Source of the DNA: Zoogloea sp.
GTDB taxonomy: Bacteria; Pseudomonadota; Gammaproteobacteria; Burkholderiales; Rhodocyclaceae
Assembly (NCBI RefSeq): GCF_028689785.1
Contig: NZ_JAQVCN010000005.1
Location: forward strand, 101,579 to 165,578
DNA: 64,000 nucleotides
Reading direction: 5' to 3'
How positions within the stretch are numbered: position 1 is the first letter of the stretch; every line of letters begins with the position of its first letter. The notes beneath the pieces are model-generated. The model saw nothing but the letters and a program-made list of their open reading frames with translations, was not told where the DNA came from and made no database searches. Below, in pieces: positions 45,001 to 57,000 of the stretch. The position numbers and the translations under genes were made by a program.

Positions 45001-48000
45001 CACGTTCCAGTTGACCGAGGTGCTCACCGACAGGTCGCCACTCCGGGTGACGGTGAAGCTGAGCTGGCCGGGGTTGCCGGTATCGCCTTCGACGGCGGAG
45101 CCGATGGTGGCCGACAGGGCCAGATCCACGTCGTCGTTGCGAATGATGCCGGCGGCGGTGGACGCATTGGCATCCACCGTGCTGCCAGTGCCCGGGTTGT
45201 AGAGCTCGACGCTGAAGCCTTCGTCCAGTTCCACGTTGCGGTCGCCGGCGATGGCGATGTTGAGTACGGCACTGTCCTGGCCATCGGCAAAAGTGACGGT
45301 GCCCGAGGTGGCGACGAAGTCGCCGGCCACGGTGTCGCCATGGACGATGCGCCAGCCCACGCTGGAGCTGCCGGCGGTGCTGCCGGTGCGGGTGACGGTG
45401 AAGCTCAGCGTGCCGGGCGCGCCGGAGCCTTCGGCCCCGTCAGCGGCCAGGGCAGCGATGGACATCACGTCGTCGTCATTGACGAGGGTGGCGTTGGCGC
45501 TCTGGCTGGTGAAGCTGTGCACCAGGCTGTCGGTGGGGGCGGTGAGGGTGACGGTGAAGCCTTCGTCGTTCTCGAGCAGGCTGTCGCCGGCCACCTGGAC
45601 GACGATGTCCTGGGACATCACGCCCTGGGCAAAGCTGAGGGTGCCGTTGGGGAAGAAGCCACCCAGGAAGTCGTTGGCATCGGCCGCATGGGTGCCCGAG
45701 CCGGCCACGCTCCAGTCGAGGGTGGTGGCGGCGGTGCCGCCAGTGCGGGTGACGCGGAAGACGAAGTTGTGGCTGGCACCATCGCCTTCGACCGTCGGGA
45801 TGCTGAAACCGGTGATGGTCCAGTCCACATCGTCGCTGGTGATGGTGCCGGTGGCGCTGCCGATGATGATGTCGGCGCCGGTGGAGGCGTTGGACAGATC
45901 GATGGTGAAGTGTTCGTTGCCTTCCACCTCCACGTCGCCCTGCACGGTGACGGTGATGGTCTTGCTGAGCTCGCCGCTGGCAAAGGCCAGGCTGCCGCTG
46001 GGCAGTACGCCACCCAGGAAGTCGGCGGCGTCGGCGGTGCCGGCGGTGGCCGTCCAGTCCACCGTGGCGGCCAGGTTGAGGTTGCCGCTGCGGGTGACCG
46101 TGAAGGTGAGGTCGGTGGTGGTGCCCTCGTGGCCTTCGACGCGGGTGGCGGTGGTGCCGCTGATGCGCAGGGAGGCTTCGTCGTCGGTGATGGTGGCGTC
46201 GGCGGTGCTGTGGGTGAACACCACGCCATTGGGGCCGCTGAGGCTGAGACGGAAGCTCTCGTTGGCTTCACCCGAGTAGTCGCCCTTGACCGGCACGCGG
46301 ATGGTCTTGCTGGTCTCGTTGGCCGCAAAGGTGATGCTGCCACTGGTGGCGTCGAAGTCGGCCGCGCTGGTGGGGTCGGCGCCGATGCCGGCGACGCTCC
46401 AGTCCAGGGTCTGGGAGGCACTCAGGTTGCCGCTGCGGGTGACGACGAAGTCGAAATAGGTGGTTTCGCCCGGGTTGCCTTCCAGCGCGGTGCCCGGCGC
46501 GGTGACGTCGAACACCACGTCGTCGGCCTGGATGGTGCCGTTGGCGGTGGCGGTGGTGATGGTGACGCCGGTGGATGGGTTGGACAGGGTGACGGTGAAG
46601 TCTTCGTCGGGCTCGCCGGCCAGGTCGCCGCTGACCAGCACGGTGAGGGTCACGCTGCTTTGGCCGGCGGGCAGGGTCAGGGTGCCGGAGGGCAGGCTGC
46701 CGCCGAAGTCGGCGCCGTCGGCCGGGTTGAGGCCCGTGCCGGTGATGGCGTAGTCCACCGTTTCTGCCTCGCCCAGGTAGCCGCTGCGGGTGATGGTGAA
46801 GGTGTAGGCGGTGGTGCCGCTGTTGCCTTCGGCCTTGGCCGCCGACAGGGCGCTGATGGCGATGGTGGCGTCGTCGTTGAGGATGTTGGTGATGGCGGTG
46901 GCGGTCTGGATCTGGCCGCCGCTGGCATTGGAGAGGGTCACGGTGACGCTCTCGTCGCTTTCCACGTTCAGGTCGCCGACCACCTGGATGGTGATGGTCT
47001 TGGTGGATTCGCCATCGGCAAAACTGACCGTGCCGCTGGGCAGGCCGGCGTTGCTGCCGAGGGTGTCGCCAGTGGCAAAGTCGGCCACGTTGGCGCTGGC
47101 CGAGCTGAGCTTCCAGTCCACGCTGCCGGCGCCACTGGTGTCGCCGCCGCGGGTGACGGTGAAGGTCAGGCTGGTGGTGCCACTGTGCCCTTCCTGGATC
47201 GTCGCCTGATCGCCCGCAATGTGGAACACGGCGTCGTCGTTCTCGATGGTGCCGGTGGCCGTGGCTGTGGTGATGCTGTCGCCAGTGGTGCCGGCGCCCA
47301 GCGCGATCTGGACGGTGTAGGTCTCGTCGGTCTCGGGGGTGGTGTCGCTGGTGGGCGTGATGGTGATGGTCTTGCTCATCTCGCCCGGGGCAAAGGTGAC
47401 CGAGCCGGAGGGCAGGCTGCCGCCGAAGTCGGCTGCGTCCACCGTGCCATTGGCGCCTCCGGTGAGCACCGACCAGTTGATGGTCTGGCTCTGGTTGGTG
47501 CTGTGGGTGCGGGTGATGGTGAAGGTCTGGCTGCTGCTTTCGGCGGTGCTGGCGGTGGTGCCGGCGATGGCGAAGGCGGAGTCGTCGTTGGTGATGACGC
47601 CCGCGGCGGTGATGTCGATCGCCTCGTCGATGCCCGACAGGTTGCTCAGTTGGACGGTGAAGGTCTCGTTGGCTTCGGGGGTGGTGTCGCCCACTACGGT
47701 GATGCTGATGGTCTTGCTGCTCTCGCCGGCGGCAAAGCTCACGGTACCGGTGGTGGCGCCGCTGAAGTCACCGGCCGCGGTGGTGCCGTTGAACAAGGTC
47801 CAGGTCATGGACGAAGCACCCGACAGGTCGCCGCTGCGGGTGACCGTGAAGTTCATGGTCTGGTTGCTGTCGCTTTCGACGATGGACGAGTCGGCGATGC
47901 TGATGCCGGTGTCGTCGGTGAGTACGGTGAGGGTGCTGGTGGCCAGGTTCTGGGTGTTGGTGATGTTGGGTGAGGCGCTGGTGAGCACGTCCTCGTAGAT

Positions 48001-51000
48001 CACGACCCGGAAGGTTTCGTTGGTTTCGGCGATCAGGTCGCCCTTGACCAGCACGTTGAAGTTGGCGGTGAGTACACCGTTGGCGAAGCTCACGGTGCCC
48101 GAGGGCAGGCCGCCATTGTTGCCCAGGGTGTCGGTGCTGGTGAAGTCGGCGGCGTTGGTGGGGTTGGCGCCGACGGCCTCGACGCGCCAGCGCAGGGTGG
48201 CAGCGCCCGAGTAGCCCGTACCGCTGCGGGTAACGTCGAAGGAGAAGGTCTGGTTGGCGCCCTGGTCGGTTTCCACCAGGCTGGTGGCGGTGGGGGTCAG
48301 AGTGTAGGTGGTGTCGTCGTCGTAGATGGTGCCGCGGAGGTCCAGGGTGGTGGTCGGCGATGTGTAGCTGTTGCTGTAGTCGGTGTAGGAGCTCTGGAAG
48401 CGGACATAGGAACCCGCCACGTCGCCGGGGGCACTCAGACGGAGAGTGAAGGTCTCGTTGGCCTCCACGGTGGCGTCGTCGTTCAGGATGTCGGCCAGGG
48501 AGATGTTGTAGTTGTAGGTGCCGTAGGCGGTGGCCTGGGCGGCCAGGGTGATGTTGCCGCTGGTGTACAGGAAGTCGCCGGCTGCCGTGCTGCCGTTGAT
48601 CAGGGTGTAGCTGACCACGATGTCGCTGTCGAGGCGCCCCGCCCGGTTGATAGTGAAGGTCAGCGGGTTGCCTTCGTAGGCGCTGGTCTGCACGTTGGTG
48701 TAGTAGCCGTTGGCGTCACCAGCGTAGGTGTCCCAGCCACCGACGAAGAGGCGGATGTCGTCGTTGCGTACATTGACCGTGACGCTGGCAGCGGTATTGT
48801 CCACGTTGGCGGGGCCGTAGCCGTTCTGGGTGCCGGCGCCATATACATCATAGAGCCAGCTCTCGCCCGCACTCGCCGAGACCACGTTGAAGGTGATCGG
48901 GGTCTCGCTTTCGACGTAGTTGTCACCATAGAAGGTGACGGTGACCTGCTTCTGGGTTTCCCCGGCGTTGAACACGACGTTGCCATAGGTGGCGTTCGAG
49001 GTGTATTCGTTGGTGTGGTTGGCGCCGCCGTAGGTCTTGACCAGTTCGTTGGCGGAGCCGCCCCAGTTGATGGCCGAGCCGCTGAGGTACCAGCCGACGG
49101 TGGTGGGGTAGTTCAGGGCGCCATCGAGCCCGGCCTGGTCGGTGCGGGTGATGGTGAAGGTGACGGTGTTGCCGTCGGCCGAGTTGTTGGCGCCGGTGCC
49201 TTCGAAGATTGTGGTGGTGCTGGCCGTAACGCTGATCAGAGGGTCGGCGTCGTTGTCATAGACGTAGGCGGTGTCTAGATAGCCGACGGATGGTGTTTCC
49301 AGGTCGTGATTGGCTTCGCCGGCGTCCACGTTGGTGGGGTTGCTGAGTACGATGCTCAGGTTTTCACGCCAGCTTTCGGTCCAGGTGTCGTCCAGGGTCT
49401 GGACGCTGATGGTCTTGGTGGTTTCGCCGTCTTCAAAAGTCAGGGTGCCGGTCCAGGCTCCGGCATTGAAGGTCGCCGTGCCGTTGCTGGTGGTCACGCC
49501 CGAAATGTCGCTGGGGTCGAGCTTGTACCAGCTGCTGGTGTTGGTATTGCCTTCGTTGGTGGTTTCGGAGCCGGGCAGGGTCAGTGACCAGTCCACGGTG
49601 TCGGTGCCGCGCGTGTCGCCTTGTCGCGTGATGGTGAAGGTGATGATGCTGCCCTCGGTAGCATCGTTGGCGCTGGCGTCGAAGCGGGTGTCGTCGTTGG
49701 TGAGGACAAGGTAGTTGTTGTTGTAGCCGGCGCCGTCCGGGTTGGCGTTGAAGCTGCTGCCACCGCTGGTGCCGGTGAGATAGACCCGGAAGGCCTCGTC
49801 GTACTCACCCACGTTGTCGCGGGCGGTGTAGACCTTGATGTAGCCCCACTCCTGGCCGTCGGCGAAGTTGAGCCGGCCGGAGGCAAAGCCGCCGTTGGTG
49901 CCCAGGGCATCCTGGCCGGGCTTGAAGTCGTTGATGTCGGTGGCGACGTAGCCGGCCACAGTGGTGCCGAGCTTCCATTCCACCCAGGCAGTGCCGGAGG
50001 TGGCGATGGTGCGGTGCACGGCAAAGATGTGCTCGACGTAGTCGTCGGTCGGGCCGCCGTCGGCCAGAGTGTCGCCTTCGAGCTTGCTGCTCACGTAGTT
50101 GAACGAGCCCGTTTCCCCGGTGTTGGCCAGATCACCCAGGTCGAACAGGGCTTCGTCCCGCTCGATTTCCCCGAACAGGTAGCCGGAGTTTGTGTTGCTG
50201 AGTTGGGCATTGTCGGCGACCCAGCTGCCAAGCGTGTAGCTGTAGAACGCGTTGCCGCCGTTGATACGGGGGTCATTGTGCACCGTGGTGACCTGATCCA
50301 CGCCCGTGCCGCCGGACAGGGCGATCTGGAACCACTCGTCGTTCTCCACCACGTCGTCACCGGACACGGTGATGGTGATGGTCTTGCTGGTCTCGCCGCT
50401 GGCGAAGCTGACGGTGCCGGAGGGCAGGCTGCCGCCGAAGTCGCTGGCATTGGCGGAGTCTGCGGTGGTGCTCTCCTCCAGATCGAGGATGGTGGTGCCC
50501 TGCACCGCCCAGTTGAGGGACGAGGCCTTGTTGAGATCGCCGGAGCGGGTGAAGGTGACCGTGAAGGTGGAGGACTGGCCCGCCACCGTCTCGGCGACGC
50601 GCATGTCGTCGATGGAGGCGGTGATCTGGGTGTCGTCGTTCTGGATGGTGCTGGTGTAGCTGCCGGTGGCGCCGATGGAACTGCCGGCGTTGGCACCGCT
50701 CAGGTTGATGTTGAAGGTTTCGTTGTTTTCGATGCTGCCCACGCCGGTGTCACCGTAGGCATAAACGGTGATGGTCTGGGTAGTGGCGCCGGAGTTGAAG
50801 GTGAGCGTGCCACTGGGCGTGATGTTGGCGTTGCTGCCGTTGGAGAAGTCGTAGATGTTGGTGGTGACGTGGCCCACACCCCAGTTCACCGTGTTGGTCT
50901 GGCTCAAGTAGCCGGTGCGGGTGACGGTGTAGGTCATGGCCGTGCCGGTGAAGCCGTTGTCACCTTCCACCACCGAGGCGGTGCCGGCGGTGATGTTGAA

Positions 51001-54000
51001 CTCGGCGTCGTCGTTGCGCACGTAGCCGTCGGCGGAGCCATCCAGGATTTCGGTGCCCGCGGACGGGTTGGACAGGTTGACCCGCAGGGTTTCGTCCCCT
51101 TCCAGGGTGCTGTCGCCGGCAATGCGCAGGGTGATGGTCTTGCTGGTCTCGCCGCTGGCAAAAATCAGGGTGCCGTATGGAATCCCATTACCGTCCTTCG
51201 AGACGCCGGCTGGCTGGCTGGCGTAGAAGTCTGTGCCATTCACGGCATTGGCAATGCTTGCATCCACCGCCCAATTCACCGTGGAGGTCTGGGACGAATT
51301 CCCTGAGCGGGTGACCGTGAAGGTGAAGTCCACGTAGGTGGAGTTGCCTTCGTTCTTGTCGGCGAGCAGCGGGGAAATGGTCAGGCCGGCGTCGTCGTTG
51401 GTGAGCACCGTGGACGCGGCGGCGGTGACGATGTTGCTGTTTGCCGGTGCGTTGGACAGGGTGACGGTCATCGTCTCGTCGGATTCGACGGTGGAGTCAC
51501 CCTTGATGTTGACCACGATGGTGGCGCTGGTCTGGCCGTCGGCGAAACTGACCGTGCCGGTGGATGCCTGGCCAGCAGCCAGGTCGGTGCCGGTGGCGAA
51601 GCCGTTGGTTCCGGTGATGGTCCAGGTCAGGTCACGGGCACCGTCGAGGGAGCCGGTACGGGTCACCGTATAGGTGATTGTGCTGTCGGTGTTGCCCTCG
51701 GCCCGGGTGGTGGTGGCAGTGCTGATGCTGAAGTTGTCGTCGTCGGTGAGCAGGACCGTGCTCTTGCTGCCGTCACCCGGCTGGATGGTGCCGTTGACGG
51801 GCGTGCCCAGTACCACCTGCAGGGTTTCGTCGCTCTCGATGGTCAGGTCACCCTGGACGTTGAGGGTGATGGTCTTGCTGGTTTCGCCAGCAGCAAAGCT
51901 GACGGTGCCGCTGGGCAGCCCGCTGTTGGTGCCGAGCGCGTCCTGGTTGCCGACGAAGTCGGCGGTGGTGAGCCCGGCCGCGGCGGCGAGGGCCCAGGTG
52001 ACGCTGCCGCTGCCGCTGGTGTCGCCGTTTCGGGTGACGGTGAACACCACAGGGGTGGTGCCGCTGCCACCTTCGGCGATGTTGGCCGGGGCGCTCAGCA
52101 CGAAGTTGGTGTCATCGTTGGTGATGATCGTGCTGGCGGTGGACGTACCAAGGGTGGTGTTGGCGGAGGGGTTGCTGAGGGTGAGGGTGAAGGTCTCGTT
52201 GTTGGCCTCGGCAACGGTGTCGCCGCTGACGTTGAAGGTCACCGCCAGCTCGCTGACGCCCACTCCGAAGGTGAGGGTGCCGGTGGGCAGTACGCCGCCG
52301 GCCACATCGGCTGCGTTGGCGCCGTTGCTGCCGGTGACGGCGTAGTCCACGGTGGCGGCGACGCTGAGATCGCCGCTGCGGGTGATGGTATAAGCCACCT
52401 GGGTCGTGCCGCTGTTGCCTTCGGCAATGGCGGCGTTGGCGGCGCTGACGGAGAAGCGCTGGTCGTCATTGACGATGCGCCCGGTGGCGGTGGCGTCGAC
52501 GATTGTCTGTGCGGTGTTGCCGACGTCGAGTAGATGGGCGTTGCTGATGGTGACGGTAAAGCCTTCATCGAGCTCTACGGTCAGATCGCTGGCCACGCTG
52601 ATGCTGATGGTCTTGGTGGTTTCGTTGGCGGCGAAGGACAAGGTGCCGGCGGGCAGGCTGCCGCCGAAGTCGGCTGCGTCGGCCGCGCTGGCACCGCTGC
52701 CGGTGACCGCCCAGTCCACGGTGGCGGCTTCGTTGACGAAGCCGGCACGGGTCACGGTGAAGGTATAGGTGGTGGTGCCACTCTGGCCTTCGGCCTTGTC
52801 CGCACTGGCGGCGGCGATGGAGAAGCCGGTGTCGTCGTTGGTGATGGTGGCGCTGGCGGTGGTGCCGGTGAGGGCGGTGTTGGCCCCGGCCGGCTGCAGG
52901 ACGATATTGAAGGATTCGTCCAGTTCCACCTGGTCGTCGGTCTTGACCTGCACGGTGACGGTGGCCGTGTTGGCTCCGGCGGCAAAGCTGACGGTGCCTG
53001 AGGGCAGGCCGCCATTGGAGCCCAGAAGATCCTGGCCGGTGATGAAATCGCCAATGGAGGCAGAGTTGGTGCCGCCCGGCAGTTCGAGCATCCAGTCGAT
53101 GTCCTGGGCCTGGGATAGGTCGCCACCCCGGGTGACGGTGAAGGTGAAGGCGGTGGAGGCGCCGTCGCCGGTGTTGCGTTCGGCCTGGATGGGGGTGGTG
53201 GCCGTGATGCCGAAGGTCGAGTCGTCGTTAATGACGTCGGTGCTGGCTGTGCCGGTGGTGATGTAGGTCCGGTCGTGGGCCGGGTTGCCGACCGGGTTGG
53301 AGAGCGTGATGAGGAGGGTTTCGTCGCTCTCGTTCAGATCATCGCCGGTCTGGGTGAGGCTGATGACCTTGACGGTTTCATTGGCCGCGAAGCTGAGGGT
53401 GCCCGACAGGGGCGTGCCGACGCCGAAATCGTCGGCGTCCATGCCGCTGGCAGCCCAGTCGATGACGACGGGCGAGGCTGTGTCGCCCGTGCGGGTGACG
53501 GTGAATTGCAGCACGCGGGACTGGCCGGCGCTGCCTTCGAGCACGGATGTGGCACCGGCGCTGATGCTGATGCCGATATCGTCGGCCACGATGCTGCCGG
53601 TGGCGCTGGGGGTGACGATCTCGGTGTTGCCGTCGGCGCCCGACAGGGTGATGGTGAAACCTTCGGTGCTTTCGACCGTGGTGTCGCCGCTGCTGTATAC
53701 CGTGATGGTCTGGGTCAGCACACCCGGTGCGAAGCTCAGGCTGCCCGAGGGCAGGGTGCCGCCGAAGTCGGCTGCATCGACAGGCTGGCCGCCGCTGCCG
53801 GTGAGGGCCCAGTCGACGGTGGTGGTGCCGGTGGTGACGCCGGTGCGGGTCACGGTGAAGGTGTGGGCCTGGGTGCCGCTGTCGCCCTCCACGAGGGCGG
53901 TGCTGGTGGCGCTGATGGAGAGGCCGGTGTCGTCGTTGACGATGGTGCCGGTGGCGCTGGCCGTGCCGATGGTGGAGCCGGTGGCCGGGCTTGACAGGGT

Positions 54001-57000
54001 AACGGTGAAGTCTTCGTCGCGTTCGTCGGAGTAATCGCCGGCGACCTGCACGGTGATGGTCTTGCTGACTTCGTTGGCAGCAAAGCTGAGCAGGCCGGAG
54101 GGCAGCGTGCCACCGACAAAATCGCTCGCATCGGCAGCGTGGGTGCCACTGCCTGCGACGCTCCAGGCCACCTGACCGGCGCGGGTCAGATCACCTGTAC
54201 GGGTGACGACATAGGTGAAGCTGGTCACCGCGCCATTCACCCCTTCGCTGGCGATGCCACTCTGGACAGCGATGTGGAACTGGTGGTCGTCGTTGATCAG
54301 GGTTCCGGTGGCGGTGCCGTTGGCCACGGTGGCGCCCGGCTCGGGGCTGCCCAGGGTCAGGGTCAGGCCCTCGTTGGCTTCCAGGTCGGAGTCGCTGGCG
54401 ATCTGCAGCACGATCTCCTTGCTGCTCTCGCCCGGTGCGAAGGTGATGGAGCCGACGGGCAAAACGCCACCCACGAAGTCGGCGCCGTCTACCGGATTGG
54501 CACCGCTTCCGCTGATGCTGTAGGTGATGGTGTCGCTGCCATCCAGATCACCGCTGCGCTGGACGGTGTAGCGGAGTTCGGTAAGACCGCCGCTACCTTC
54601 CTCAATGGCGGCAGAGGGTAGCAAGGTGATGATGACGTCGTCGTTGCGGATCAGGCCGGCGGATTCGCCGATGGAAATCTCGGAGCCAGCGGAGGGGTTG
54701 GATAGACGGACTGTGAAGCCTTCGTTGGCTTCGACGACATGATCGGGGGTGAGCGGCAGGTTCACCACCAGGCTGTTCACCCCGCGACCAAATTCCAGCC
54801 TGCCCGAGAATTGGGTGCCGGGCAGGAAGTCGCTGGCATCGACGCCGTTCAGCGCCGCAAATTCCAGGACCCAGTCTACGCTGGCGACCACCGTCAGGTC
54901 ACCGGTTCGGGTCACGGTAAAGCTGGCTTGGCGTGGGCCGTTGCTATTGCCTTCGTTGGTGGTGAGGGCCGTGCCATCGAGCACAAACCCGGAGTCGTCG
55001 TTGAGCACGATGCCGATGGCGCTGCCCTGGAGCACCATGGTTCCCGGGGTGCTGCTGGTGATCGAAACGGTGAAGTCTTCCCGGGTTTCCAGATGGCTGT
55101 CGGGGGTCGGAGTGATGGCGATGACGATCTCGCTCTGGCCCGGGGCAAAGGTGACCGTGCCGGAGGGCAGGGTGCCTCCGAAGTCGGCGGCATTGGTTGG
55201 GTTGGCGCCGCTGCCATTGACCTGCCACTCGACGGTGGCGGTACCGGACAGGTCACCTACGCGGGTGATGGCGAACAGTTGGGGTTGGTCAACGGCCGAG
55301 CCTTCCTTGCGGACGGCGTCACGGGCGACGATGGAGATGGCTTGGTCGTCCGGGTCGATCACGGCGAGCGCCGTGCCGACGTCGATCTGGGTGTTGGCGT
55401 TGAGTGGGTTGAGGGTGAAGGCGAAAGTCTCGAAACCCTCCAGGATGCTATCGCCGGACAGGTCCACGTAGACGATCTTGCTGGATTCGCCAGCGGCGAA
55501 GCTGACCGTGCCGGTGAGGGCCTGGCCGGGGGCGAAGTCGTCGGGCGTGGTGGGTGATTCGCCGTAGCCAGAGATGCTGTAGCCGATGGCGCCCGCCTGG
55601 CTCAGATCGCCGGCGCGGGTGACGTTGAAGGCCTGACGCCCGCCGGTGCCGTTGCCCTCAAGGGTGGACGGGGTGACGGCGGCGACATTGAAGAGAGTCT
55701 CGTCGGTGTAGATGTTGCCATAGGCTTCACCGTTGATGATCTGCACGCCGGGGGGCGGATTGACGAGCACAATGCCGAAGGTCTCGTCGTACTCCTGCAG
55801 TGCGTCGCCCTGCACATAGACGGTGACGGTCTTGGAGATCTCATTTGCGCCGAAGTGGAGACTGCCACTGGGCAGGCCCTCGTTTCCGCCCAGCGCGTCC
55901 TGGCCACTGACGAAGTCGTTGGCGTCGGCTGCGCGTACCCCCACGCGCACGAAGCGCCAGGAGATGTCGGCTTCCTGGCCGAAGGTTTCGGAGCGGGTGA
56001 CGTGGAAGGTCAGGGCGACCTGGGTGCCGGCGGCCCCTTCGACAACATTGAGTGTGTCTCCAACCAGGCTGAAGCCCACGTCGTCATTGATGATGTTGGT
56101 GGATGCCACCGCATCCCCCAGGCGCAGGTTACCTTGGGGGTTGGACAAGGTGGCGGTGAGCACGGCGTCGGGCTCGACGATGCGGTCACCAGCAAAGGCC
56201 ACGGTAATGACACGGCTGGTTTCACCCACCGCGAAGTTGACCGTGCCGGAAGGCAGGGTGCCGCCGAAGTCGGAGGCGGGCAGACCACTGACAGACCAGT
56301 CTACGGAGGATGCTGCGCTGCCGTCAGCGCGGCTGATGGTGAAGCTGACCTGGGTCTGGGTGCCCGTGTCGCCTTCAAGCACCTGGGTGGCGTTCGCGGA
56401 GATGGATACCAGGCTGTCGTCGTCCAGCACGACCGTGCTGGCGGTGGCGATCCCCAGATGCAGGTTGGGGCCTGGATTGGAGAGGGTTACGACAAGGGTC
56501 TCGTCAGGCTCAATGCTTCGATCACCGACGATGGGCACGGTGATGGTTTTGCTCAGTTCGCCAACGGCGAAGGTGACGGTACCGCTGGGCAGGGGGCCGC
56601 CTACGTCGGCCTCGTCGAGTCCGCTGGCGACCCAGTCCACCGTGCTGGTGGCAAGGCCGTTGTCGCGGGTGAGGGTGAAACTGATGAACTGGGTGTCGCC
56701 TTCGTCCCCTTCGGGCACGTCAACGGCGACGGCGGCGATGCTTACGGTGGCGTCGTCGTTGAGCACGGTGGTGCTGGCGCTGCCGACCCCGATGCCCAGG
56801 CTCTGGCCGGGGTTGGACAGGGTGACGGTGAGGCTCTTGTCTACGTCGATGACGTGGTCGCCGGTGAAGCTGACGGTGATGGTCTTGCTGGTTTCGCCGA
56901 CCCCGAAACTGACGGTGCCGCTGGGCAGGGTGCCGCCGAAGGCCGCGGCATCGAGGCCGCTGACGGCCCAGTCCACGGTGCTGGCGTTGAGGCCGATGTC

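Noticed and set aside
44830..47973. Plus-strand open frame of over 1000 codons opposite the adhesin gene
   Set aside because: It lies fully antisense to the Calx-beta array. Its translation is a low-complexity Gly/Ala/Asp/Val repeat that mirrors the adhesin's own repeat, as expected from GC-rich codon bias.
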